Source: Thozetella sp. PMI_491 (lineage: Eukaryota; Ascomycota; Sordariomycetes; Chaetosphaeriales; Chaetosphaeriaceae). Taken from it: a stretch of DNA of 64,000 bases. A program made the position numbers and the translations under genes. Every line of letters starts with the position of its first letter. The first letter of the stretch is position 1. The DNA lies in NCBI GenBank assembly GCA_021432635.1, contig MU270036.1, forward strand, positions 99,995 to 163,994. Direction: 5' to 3'. Below the pieces are notes generated by a model. The model was not told where the DNA came from and did not search any database. It saw only the letters and a list, made by a program, of their open reading frames with translations. Shown here one piece after another: positions 12,172 through 22,080 of this stretch.

Positions 12172-13917
12172 CCGCTCGTTTACCTGTCTTGGTGGCAGCT
12201 AGTCCTCCCGTCCTTCACGGAAAGCAGGGAGGAGGTGAGATGGGTGAACATCATCTATGCTTCAAAGAAATTCTAAAATTTGAAGCGCAGATGATGGCGG
12301 GATCGGGTGTATGCCCTTTACATATGGGTGTGACTAGGGGCGCAGTACTGAGCAAGCATTTGTTTGGGGCGCAGCAAGCATTGCTTGGGAAGTTGGGGTG
12401 CAGAACCATGTAACGTGAAATGTTTCGGCAAGCGTCTTTGCTCGGTGGCAGAGGAAAGATTTGTCCCCGATGTTGGCTCTGGTAGGTCCAAAACAGAGTA
12501 TATTTTACCAACGTAATATACGTCCCTGTGTTACGAGCCACCCTGCTAGCGACCCAAATAGCTGCCGCCCTTATCCGTCCTAATGATATTGGATTTCCCC
12601 AGGTCCTGGTCCGTCATTCGCTGGTAGCTGAGAATAATAGAGAGAAATTGGATGAAATCTTTCTGAATATCAAACAGGTCACTACAAAATAAGCCAGATC
12701 GGTCAAAGACCCAAAGTTCGATCGGTTCCCGTCTGTGGAGACCAGCCGCCCAAATTCATAGCCCCAGCTAACATCCATCCCTCAAGATAGACCTAAGAGC
12801 AAGCGACAGACTTCAATAATAAATATAGCTAATCTAGTGTTAACATTTTAAAACTAGGGCTAGTAGGATAAGGCTAAGAGGCTAGAGATAGAGGTGGGAC
12901 TTTTATAAAAGTAGTAGATATTATCCTTAGTAAATAGTCGTGGATAGAGGTAGGTGTTGTTTGGGTGCTGCGGATGCTCTGCTTGCTAAGTATATGGATT
13001 TATGCCAAGCAGCGTTTTGTTGGAGTTCCGCTGCAAAAGGTGTGTATAGGGGCGAGGGGTAATTGAGTGCGAGGTGAAGGTTGCCGGGACAGCCAGCAAC
13101 GGCTATCGGCCTCAGTTAGCGGAGCGCTCTCGGGGGCGCAGACAGTTGAATTGATCAGCCACAGCTGAACCGACCCCCTTATGGATATACTGTCGGGGTA
13201 TCGTAGTTCAGGTTGAGCCTGGCCTGAGTCAATCGGCTGATGCCCCACTGTAAAAAGCCATACATAACCCTAACTCTATGGTCGATATCTTCAGTGTATC
13301 GAAGCATCTGCGAACGGTGGGCAGGGATTGTCTCCACTTCAAGCATGTGAAGGGTAGCAAACCAGTAGGTACGCCATATCGTGCTAGTCCGACCTAGAGG
13401 CTGAATACGGTGAGAAAAAACAACGTCAGACGATTCCTAATTGCGATGTGGTTTCGGCGTAAGTAATAAAAAGAAATCCAGCCTCTATAAATATAGTGAC
13501 AGAACCGCTATGTGCTAGCGGGCTTTCGCCACATTATTACGGCCCACGCGCCGTGGGTTTATCTAGCGCCTAGATTTCAGTCGGACCAACTTTCGCCCGA
13601 AAAGTTTCCCACGCACAGTGACACAGCCACTCACGTGGTAGCATCAAGCCTCAGCCGAATAAATATTAATAGTTATCCCCTACTTCTGATTTGCCCCGCA
13701 CGAGGAGCTGATGAGGCGCATCATCTGCAATGCATAGCTACGTAGCATAGGCTTCTGAAAGGGGCTAGCACAAAGGGAAGCGGAGAGTTGGCATTCACGG
13801 TGATGTGATAAAGCAAGGCGATCGCCCTCTCGCTCTGGTTTAGTTTCTTAGGAAGAGGGGCCGCCCTATTGTCCAGCGCGCAGCGAGATACTTGATGCTT
13901 GCGCCGCCAAAATAGCA
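12172..13917. other. Intergenic, no supported gene
   Basis: The stretch is mixed, with a locally AT-rich part at about 12800-12960 and short overlapping open frames without motifs. The last few hundred bases form the promoter side of the Clr5 gene. Confidence 0.5.
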
Positions 13918-15387
13918 ATGGAGAAGCTAGCAGCCAAGTCGGGAGAACAGCATTCCGAGGAAGAGTGGGAAGCCATCCGACCTACGTTTGGGCTGCTCTA
14001 TAAGGCACAGGGAAGGCCACTAAGCGAGGTGAGAAGACTGTTGGCCGAATGGTTCGGCTTTCACGCGACGTAAGTGGCTATAGCCGTGGTTTCGCAGGCT
14101 TTGTGAGCATTGCTGATTGGACCACTAATAACTACTTCCATAGACTCCGGCAATATAAGACGCGCATCCATAAATGGGAAGAGACAAAAAAGGTGAGAAT
14201 GCAAGATGCTGGTACTAGTCCGGCATAGGCCTAGTTCTGCTTCTAACTTCCGCTGACAGGTCGGGAAGCAGCACCAGGATAGGCGGTCAACAGCTGCCAA
14301 TCAGGCTGTTGGAGAGCGCTCGCGCCTATCTCACCACGCTGTTCACCAGGCCATAGTCACCACATTTCGACTTCCCAGGATACCTCCCACTCACCGCCTC
14401 GGCCCGCCAGGCCACCTGGGGGCTATCCACATGGCGTCCAATGGCATCAGCAGATTCTATGCCGGTGTCCTTCGGGGCGGCGAGGTCGATCGTTCGCTTG
14501 TTCGTAGCCAGCGGATCGAATGGAATATCTCGCAATTCTACATGACCGCCATATATATCTCCACCATGGCTTCGGCGTCGCAGTGGACGTTAGTCCAGGA
14601 CTTGTACCCGCGGCTGCTTGACCATGTTGAGCCCCTCCTCCAAGAAAGGAATCCGATAGTGGCGGTATGCCTCCTCCAAATATGCGCCAGGTTCTATCAA
14701 GCGGGCCAGTCCCCAGTGCTGAACCGCTTTCTCGCATTTGTGAAGGCCATAACCTCCGCCCGGGGCTCAGAGACGCACCCTTTACGCCTATTGGCATCTG
14801 CTTGGCTTCAGGGAGGCGAAAAGGACTCTGCTCTTGACCTTATTGCGCGAGGCTCCCAGCAGGCATACGACATCGTATCTAAGCAGCTCGGGCCAGAGCA
14901 TCCCCAGACTCTTAGTGTATCGAGAGCACTGCATTCGGTATATTCTGCACAAAGAAACTGGACAGCCGCTCTCAGCGTTATCGAATCCACAGTCAACACA
15001 GAAGCGAAACTCAATCTGGATGACTTGATGACCGTGGACGCAAGGTTGCGAATGGTCAGATCCATGATTGCGCTCGACAACCTACAGGGGGCGGCCGATA
15101 TTTTGGACGCGCAAGAGTCCTCCGTACGCAGAATGACCGAGAGCGGCCAGATCAACTCAATTCAAGCTAAAAGGCTTTTGAATCCCCTCCAAAGCAACCG
15201 GGCGGAGATGTTACGACGGCAATTGGATCCCAGGGCCGAAGCTGTGGCAGAAGAACTTATGTCGGAACAAACTATCTCTAGTGATACCCACGAGCTATCG
15301 GTTACGATCCAGCTACACAGGCATTTACAGCTTATAAGGGCGACATTAAAGACAGGCGTAATCGAGCCATATGATAGTCCCTGCTGA
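13918..15387 (+). CDS. Clr5-domain protein (3 exons)
   Basis: Exons 13918..14069, 14144..14192 and 14260..15387 encode 442 aa. The first two introns (donor GTAAGT, acceptor CATAG; donor GTGAGA, acceptor GACAG) interrupt a short N-terminal domain. It has the Clr5 signature: a Trp followed by IRPTFGLLYKAQG, then LSEVRRLL, then WFGFHATLRQYKTRIHKW and basic EETKK. Clr5 domains are DNA-binding-like modules found at the N-terminus of many fungal proteins, often ahead of ankyrin or TPR repeats. The remaining ~370 residues are helical and resemble degenerate TPR units (for example QLGPEHPQTLSVSRALHSVY). The first exon is short and easily missed; without it the gene would appear to start at 14431. Specific targets cannot be inferred. 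Confidence 0.78.
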
Positions 15388-16251
15388 TGATATTCTCCCC
15401 AAAAGTTGCAGCAGGAACATAAATATTAGGACGAGTAAATAAATACGGGGAAACTTTCTTGCTTTTTAGAATGGAAAACTTTTCTTGCCTTCCCCCCCCC
15501 CCCCCCCCCCCCCCCCCTTTTTTTTTTTTTTTTTTTTTTGCGAATTCAGACTATGTAATAGCAAAGATCACTAGTTAATTCCGTGACCTTCTTTTACAAG
15601 TTAGAATATATATTTTTCACACAAATTGACGTGCATTAGATAATACGTCCTCTCCTCTTTTCCCAGCGCGACAGTAGACAAGTAAGCTATCTTTTTTCCT
15701 AACTCAAGGTTAAAGTCTACAGCCGACGTTGTCTTGCTGCACTGATCAAGCTGTTTTTGCTTGAGACTCAATATCCCTGATGGGGCTATCAAGCTAAGGA
15801 GGGCGATCTTTGGACGGGATAACTTTTACCGTATTGAAATATTTGTAAAGACTGGCGTATAAAACGCTTGCTTGGATTTAGAACACCTCATCTTCTTATA
15901 TGTTTTACACCCTTACTAGTGCTTATATATTAAAGGGTTAGTATACTATTTTAGTTTCGTTTTTTAACGTTTTTACATAGTATAACCTTCCATTATAGCA
16001 TCGAAACAAATCAGCATACTTGTTTGTCTGGCTTGTCCAAATGACCAGGTGATTAAACTGAATTTTCTCGCTCTTTCTCAGATCTTGCAAAAAAGCAGCA
16101 GCGTAGCAAAAGGCGTGAGGTTCGAAAGATCCAATTCTCATCACTGTATATTCCAGCTCTCCGCCAAAGTCCAGAGGTAATCTAATATTCCACATCTGCC
16201 TTACTATATACTGGCGATCGCAAACCTCTCAAGCCTCTTGCCAACGCAAGT
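15388..16251. other. Intergenic with C/T homopolymer block
   Basis: No gene is supported. The stretch carries the C26-T22 tract listed separately and AT-rich sequence; the small minus-strand open frames (15601-15792, 15938-16195) lack recognisable features. Confidence 0.55.
15492..15539. repeat. C26 followed by T22 homopolymer pair
   Basis: About 26 consecutive C residues are followed directly by about 22 T residues, roughly 100 bp past the stop codon of the Clr5 gene. This may be a replication-slippage hot spot or an assembly artefact; exact lengths are unreliable. Confidence 0.8.
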
Positions 16252-17379
16252 TTAGTTCGGGGTGAGCTTCATAAGCTTGCCGCCAGCACCATCCTCGAGC
16301 ACCCAGATAGCACCGTCCTTATCCTCTCGGATGCCGCGCATGCGCTTACCCATGGGGATACGCTGAGCCTCCTTGGCCATATCACCTGTGATGGTTACAC
16401 GTACAATCTGTTGGGAACTAAGGCCAACGATAATGGCATTGCCCTTCCAGCTGGAAAATAGGTCGCCCTTGTAGATAATCAAGCCGCCCGGGGAGATAAC
16501 TGGGACCCAGAAGGCCTTAGGCGCAGTCATCTTAGAGTTAGAGGCGTGCTTGGGGATTGTGGTGCCGTTGTAATGCGTTCCCTCGCATACGACCGGCCAG
16601 CCGTAATTGGCGCCTTTCTGGATCAGATTGAGCTCGTCACCACCCCTGGGCCCCATCTCGACCTCCCAAAGACGGCCCTGGGCGTCCCAGTCAATACCCA
16701 GCGGGTTACGATGGCCTAACGACCAGATCTGCGACTGGACGGCGCCCTCGCTGGCGAACGGGTTGCCAGCGAAAGAGGTGCCGTTGTCGTACAGATGGAT
16801 CATCTTGCCAAGGTTGGTAGTCATGGACTGGGAAGGCCACATCTGGTTGATCTCGCCCGACGAGATCCAGAGCGAGCCGTCGGTTTTGTCGAATAGCAGA
16901 CGACAGGCAAACTGAAGTCCGCCTCCGGCTTTCTGCGAGTGGCGCCAGATGACCTGGAGGTCGGACAGGGCCCCGCCGGTGCCGTTCAGCGTCAACTTGG
17001 CCCGCGCGGCTGCACAGCCGGCGCCACCGCCGCCGCTCTCGGCGTAACTGATATAAACTATATTATTCTCCACATACTGAGGATGCAAAGCGATATCGTG
17101 GAACCCGCCTTGGCCGCCGTAGGCGACGGAGGGCACACCGGTGATGGAGCCAGGCGTGCTCTTGGCGACCGGGTCGACGAGCTTCATGTTGCCTCGTCTC
17201 TCGTTAACGAGGATTTTTCCGTCGGGCAGGAAGGCGAACGCCCATCCCTCTTGATGGGTGGAAATGGTTGTCGACTTCCACGGCTGCGCCTGGCGAGGGC
17301 CTATACTTGGCGGTGGGCCGGCCAAAGCACCGGTCACCAACGCCAGCGCGTAGCTAACAAAAAGTCCGAGATGCATCAT
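16252..17379 (-). CDS. Secreted PQQ-type sugar dehydrogenase-like protein
   Basis: An intact, intronless 375-aa frame. The first ~20 residues are a signal peptide (LGLFVSYALALVTGALAGPP). The rest has the six-bladed propeller pattern of the glucose/sorbosone dehydrogenase family, the group of soluble aldose sugar dehydrogenases such as E. coli YliI. Visible hallmarks are GWAFAFLPDGKILVNERRG, GGQGGFHDIALHPQY, LGKMIHLYDNG, SLGHRNPLGIDWDAQGRLWE, MGPRGGDELNLIQKGANYGW and a closing RGIREDKDGAIWVLED. Family members use PQQ and calcium to oxidise sugars; whether this one binds PQQ cannot be told from sequence alone. It would act outside the cell or in the secretory path. Lack of introns and resemblance to bacterial proteins would fit old transfer from bacteria, but this is inference. 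Confidence 0.88.
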   Translation of the reverse strand: MMHLGLFVSYALALVTGALAGPPPSIGPRQAQPWKSTTISTHQEGWAFAFLPDGKILVNERRGNMKLVDPVAKSTPGSITGVPSVAYGGQGGFHDIALHPQYVENNIVYISYAESGGGGAGCAAARAKLTLNGTGGALSDLQVIWRHSQKAGGGLQFACRLLFDKTDGSLWISSGEINQMWPSQSMTTNLGKMIHLYDNGTSFAGNPFASEGAVQSQIWSLGHRNPLGIDWDAQGRLWEVEMGPRGGDELNLIQKGANYGWPVVCEGTHYNGTTIPKHASNSKMTAPKAFWVPVISPGGLIIYKGDLFSSWKGNAIIVGLSSQQIVRVTITGDMAKEAQRIPMGKRMRGIREDKDGAIWVLEDGAGGKLMKLTPN

Positions 17380-18239
17380 TTTCGGGAAAGCCTTTGCTTC
17401 TCAGTGTAATATTTTTGGTCCTAGGGGATCTAGACATGAATGGCTCACATCGCGTGGAAAATCTTTGGCTATCTGTACCCCAGAGGTAGGTGGCTATATA
17501 AGAAAGGAGAGGACTCGAGCAACCTGTTGTCTAATTTCAGGCTATTACTGGCATTTAATGACTTCTAAGAGGTTAATTAATAGTGTCCGCACTTTATTGA
17601 GTGTAGATATCACAGGGGGTGCTAAGCAAAGGAGGGGGGTTCTTGGCGGAGAGACGTCGAAATTTTTGACCCCAATACTGATATAAAGCACTATATGGGG
17701 TCGTATTACGATTGCGGGGCTACAGTTCCGTTTACCCTGAGCGAGCCTGGAGGACGTCATTATAATCACTGTTATTCCTCTGATGCACTTCTTGGCGATC
17801 TATATCTAGCGGAGCACTATTTGCACCTAAGCCTTTTCGTTATTTGCATCAAACGCCTAACCCTAGCCCCTAAACCCCCTTTGATTGGCGGAGGCTCGAA
17901 CTACTGGCTAACCCTAACCCTATTAAAGTGGTGACCGCCGCGCATACGCTTCTTGCTTGCTTCTTCCCTCTGTCCCTGCAACACATGACAGATAACCCCT
18001 TAGGAAGTAACCATATCTCTAGATAGTGCGTTCTAGACTAGACCTAGATGGATTGTCTGTTTTGACCCGTTGTTCAACGAGATATCTCGTGGCCGTTCCA
18101 ACAGATTTTAACTTACATGTTTGCTGAAGTACCCCGACTGGTAGAATTCCAAGGCTAGCTTGCGATGCTTTGCCGATTGCCGAACAGTGCGGGTAACTGA
18201 ACACTTGCACTTTTCTCTTCATCTCTTTTTAATATATTC
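17380..18239. other. Intergenic with telomere-like CCCTAA words
   Basis: No gene is supported. Between about 17855 and 17925 there are CCTAACCCTAGCCCCTAAACCCC and, 40 bp on, CTAACCCTAACCCTA, matching the ascomycete telomere unit TTAGGG on the other strand. They are too few for a telomere and may be interstitial traces or regulatory teloboxes. Confidence 0.55.
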
Positions 18240-18870
18240 CTTGATTGTAGTAGTGATGAGTTTTCGGGGGTGGGGTTTGAGGGGATTAAGTGAAGTTTTC
18301 AGATCCTTTGGGACACTCTTCCAGCTAAGAGGTCAACAACTGCACGACAGCCCCATGTCTCCTCACTGCTGCCCCTGACAGCGACGTCTCGCCACTGTGA
18401 TGTTTCCTGTCGATTCTGGCGCCTGCATCGAGTAACTTTTGTATAACAGCCTTGTGCCCTTCCTTGCCACAAACATTAGTGGCGTCCAGCTATCCCCGTC
18501 TTGCTTATTGATTTTGGCACCTTTATCGAGTAGCTTTTGTATAACGGCCTTGTGCCCTTCCTTGGCTGCCAATAGTAGTGGTGTCTTGCCATCTTGGGTC
18601 CCCTTATTGATTTTGGCACATTTGTTAAGTAACTCTTGTATAACAGCTTAATGTCTGTTGTGTGCTGCTGATATTAACGCTGTGTAGCTTTTGCAGTCGT
18701 GCCTACATGATATTAGCACCTTTACCAAGTAGCTTCTGTACAATAGCTTTATGCTCTTGACTTGCCACCAACACTAGTGGTGACTCGCTATATCGGCTTT
18801 CCTTGCCGATTTTGGCACCTTTTTTAAGTAGCTTTTGTGCGACAGCCTTGTGTCTGTTCCTTGCCGCAAG
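18240..18870 (-). pseudogene. Ankyrin-repeat gene remnant
   Basis: The minus strand encodes at least four consecutive ankyrin units with the pattern HKAVIQKLLDKGAKINK...TPLLLAAKEG. They are interrupted by stop codons and frame changes: one unit around 18600-18720 is badly eroded, and the frame shifts again near 18450. The C-terminal part continues in another frame through GETSLSGAAVRRHG. Ankyrin repeats in fungi often form the sensor end of NLR-like proteins. The remnant ends abruptly where an NB-ARC fragment of opposite orientation begins, so a rearrangement has joined two broken genes. Confidence 0.75.
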
Positions 18871-18879
18871 ATTAGCGAC

Positions 18880-20050
18880 ATCTGGCCATATTGGTTCTCA
18901 TTCCGAACTTCGTGGATCTGCGCCAGTACATCCCTGGGTGTGCTACTGCACATGTTCTCATCACCAGCCGCACCCTTACTGCCAAGAGGCCGTCGACATT
19001 CGAAGGAGTGGAAGTTGACAAGCTCGATGAGGGACAGGCAATTGACTTGTTATTTAACTGCTCGGAAGTCCCCAGGACTACAGAGTCGGAGCCTCAAGTG
19101 ACAACAGTTGTTAGAGAGATTGGGCGTCTTGCACTGGCTGTGCCGATTGCAGGAATATATATCTCACAAACACCGAGGCTGTCATGCAATCTGCTAGCAT
19201 ACCTGGAGGAATTCCACCAAAGACGAAGGGACGTATTAGCAGAGCAGCCGGATGAAGTCACGGACGAAGTCGCGGACGAGTATAGCTACAGTATTATGAA
19301 GACATGATAGGCGTCGTTTGCGGCTGCTACAAATCAGCTCCTGGAAGCCGGCCGAATCCTGAAGCTGTTAGCATTCATCCATCACGGAGATATATTTCTC
19401 GACCTTTTCCGTCCAGATTCTGAATGCCATAGTAGATGGGAATCCATAATTATCACGCGGGACACCAATGACACCCGTATGCTCGAAAAATGCTTCGCAA
19501 TTCTAGAGAGATACTCTCTTCTCTCCCGGCCAGCAAATAGAGTTTCATATTCAATACATCAGCTAGTCCATGCATAGGACCACAATTGACTGCTAACGAA
19601 TAAAACCGAAGGGGACGCATTATATATTGCAACGGACAAAATGCTGTTCGAAGCTGTTAGGCACTGTGGGGAGTCACCAGCAGCTAAGTTGCGATTGATA
19701 CCGCATTTACGTGCAATTTTTGAAATGTCAGCAAGTTGATATTGAAAAAATAACCACAGGCTGAGATGGTAGTTAGACAAATTAGAGATTATAGGGAAGT
19801 TTAATACAAGTACGGAAATATGGGCAGAAGCAAGGGCAATATAGGAAAAAGTTTTAGAGCCAAGGCGGCGAATTCTTAACAAAGACCACCTAGACACGAT
19901 TAACGCCATAAGCGTCTTACCGATACGCTTCAAAGCTAGGATAATTATGCACCTCGAGATAAAAACCGAACTGGATCGGCAATCTACTCGCGTCATGTTG
20001 GAATATGAGGATAACAACTATGGAAGTAGGTCCCGACTATCTAACCTTGG
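18880..20050 (+). pseudogene. NB-ARC/TPR NLR remnant
   Basis: The plus strand reads as the second half of a fungal NB-ARC domain and the start of its TPR tail. Landmarks are DLRQYIPGCATAHVLITSR, EVDKLDEGQAIDLLF, VVREIGRLALAVPIAGIYIS, LAYLEEFHQRRRDVL, YSYSIMKT, LLEAGRILKLLAFIHHGDI, RYSLLSRP and SIHQLVHA, then a TPR-like part with EKVLEPRRRILNKDHLDT. The P-loop half is missing at the 5' side, and the frame is broken by stops near 19308, 19575 and several times after 19740. NB-ARC proteins are intracellular NLR receptors in fungi. Confidence 0.78.
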
Positions 20051-20119
20051 AGCAACTCGTAGCTAACATTAGTGGCACGTAGAGAAGCACTATAGATACC
20101 TTACAGATCCCCGGCCGCC

Positions 20120-20811
20120 CCAGCCAGCAGACTTGGCGAGTACTGACCTCCTCCGCTCTCGGACATTCCATGCTCTGGCCTTCCCTGAGACCTTGGAGCA
20201 CTTAGTGCTCTTTGTCCTCTCGTTTCGAAAGGAGAGAGACATTGAATCTACACCTTTGATACTCTGGGAACCTGCTCCTCTATTACGCCCAGAACAGCTG
20301 CAAGCGTATTTAAGGGCCTGCAAACTTATCGATGTATCTTCTTCGAACTATCTCGAGGTAGGGGCCCTTATAACAGGAAGATAAGAACAGAACCTACCGT
20401 TTGACAGGCACGCAATTGAAGAGCATGCCAAATTGTTTCTGGGTGCCATGGCAGAAGAGAAGAGTGGCATAGTTGTAATCCGTTGTGGGGAGCATGGCGC
20501 GCTGACTATGACGAGGTCTGGGTCGATGTGGTTCCCTCCCTTCCACGCACGACCCGGAGTCACCCAAAGTGATTGATCCGACGGGTGCCGGTAATGCTTT
20601 CCTGGGTGGATTCTCAGTGGGTTTCCAGGAGAGCAGAGACTGGAGAGAACCCTCCATCTACGGTTCTGTAGCAGCAAGCTTTGCGGTCGAGCAGATTGGT
20701 ATTCCAGAGCTTATTTATGTGCAGAATGGTGATGGAAGCGAAACGTGGAACGGTACAGACGTCTCGAGGCGCCTTCATGATTATAAAATGGAGGTACCCG
20801 AGCTAATCTAA
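20120..20811 (+). pseudogene. pfkB-family carbohydrate kinase remnant
   Basis: The first part (STDLLRSRTFHALAFPETLE, then PLILWEPAPLLRPEQL and AYLRACKLIDVSSSNYLE) and the last part (VIDPTGAGNAFLGGFSVGF...) match the middle and C-terminus of fungal pfkB/ribokinase-like proteins. The catalytic GAGNAF loop (usually GAGD) is present. The middle segment (RHAIEEHAKLFLGAM, then VVIRCGEHGAL) lies in another frame and meets the C-terminal frame only through a one-base shift near 20565. The N-terminal third is absent. I read it as a truncated, frameshifted copy. Such proteins often sit next to NLR genes in fungi, but here the adjacency may simply reflect debris. Confidence 0.72.
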
Positions 20812-21802
20812 ATTTCAAGCTTCGACAGAGTCACGTGTAAAGCAGAATAGGGTAGCTGTTGATAGTACAGCTCTAAGGACGAACGAGCAGAGTTTAAGTG
20901 GACGTATACTGTCAGATTTGATAGCATAGCTTCCTTTGGCGTAGCTGTGGGCTGTAAATACTTTGTGAACTCGTGGCATTGCGATATGAAATAGAAACTT
21001 GAGGGCCTTAATAGTGGCCTGCTAGCTTATCCACCGGTATGATGAGTTCCTCAGGAATTACTATAGTAGTTTCAATGTTTAACTAAAGTAAAAGGTTGTT
21101 ACACAGCGTGCTAAGTTCTCCTTATATGTTGATTTCAAATAGGGCAACTAGAAATCTAGTCCTAGCAGGCGAGGAAAGATATAAGCAGCTGTAATATACT
21201 CTATAAGAAGCTCTTTACTAGAAGTACTGTCGTAAATATATAAAATAAGCGGCCCTATGCTTCGCTTCGGGGTTGATTTCCTCTAGCACACCTACGCTAC
21301 GCTTCGGGGTGCTAGAGCTGACCTTCCCGAAGGCCATATCTAAGTGCTAGAGGAAATAAGTCTGACCTTTGGTATATAAAGCCAGTGTGGCCAGCAGCGA
21401 TCCGGTGACTGCGGCCGGCCCTCCGCACGCTCCGGGGCCCTCGTGCGCCGATCTATTACATTTATATACCCTTGTTTGTAGCGATCTGGCGACTATGGCC
21501 AGCCCTCCGCAAGCTTCGGGTGCCTCGTGCGCCATATCTAGATATAAAGCAGATAGGCTTCGCCTCTGGCTTGGCCTGGGCTAGCGATCCAGCCAGCGAT
21601 TCAGCCAGCGATTCAGCCAGCGATCCAACCAACCGTATGGCTACACTCGTAGCCACACTAGTCATCCAGCCAGCCAACGAACCAGCGATCCAACCAGCCA
21701 GCCAGCTAGTAGTAAAGGAGGAAAGAGAAGGAAAAACGAGCCACGAGGGTAGAAATATGAAAGCTCTTGTAGCGAGATTAGCCCAGCTAAAGCCAGGGGT
21801 AA
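20812..21802. other. Intergenic and GC-rich repeat-like sequence
   Basis: To about 21240 nothing is recognised. From 21250 there are short internal duplications: GCTTCGCTTCGGGGTTGATTTCC / GCTACGCTTCGGGGTGCTAG, two copies of a module with CCAGCAGCGATCCGGTGACTG / GTAGCGATCTGGCGACTATGG, and a run of AGCGATTCAGCC units at 21590-21640. The 116-aa frame across this run is a translation of the repeat and I do not call it a gene. The whole probably belongs to the same transposon as the module that follows. Confidence 0.5.
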
Positions 21803-22080
21803 AAGCTAGATCCATTATTTAGTGTGGAAAACCACTCGTGAGCCAGTCCTCGGAGACTGTAAGTAGTATTGTACCCTGTATAAGCCAAGGGCTGATTTTT
21901 TAAGCCAATCTACGTTGGCTGCAGCGCAGGGAAGCAGTTTATTAAGCCAATTACAGCGCAAAGAGCCACTTTTTAATGGAGTAAAAAGCTCGTGAGCCAA
22001 TCCACGAATAGAACGATTTCGTCATTAATTTTTTTTTTCAGGCACCGTAAGAATGACCTTCGGTCAGATAATAATCTTAA
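21803..22080 (+). repeat. Dispersed repeat module, copy B
   Basis: Same-orientation match to 2731-3047, sharing more than a dozen ordered landmarks and ending at the same CCTTCGGTCAGATAA. Copy B keeps C/G bases where copy A has T/A, so it is the less RIP-altered copy. The sequence upstream of this copy is GC-rich, whereas upstream of copy A is AT-rich. Confidence 0.8.

Noticed and set aside
21472-21822. 116-aa open frame with SDSASDSASD and QPANEPAIQPASQ
   Set aside because: It is the translation of short tandem AGCGATTCAGCC-type DNA repeats within a transposon-like segment; the opposite strand is equally open.
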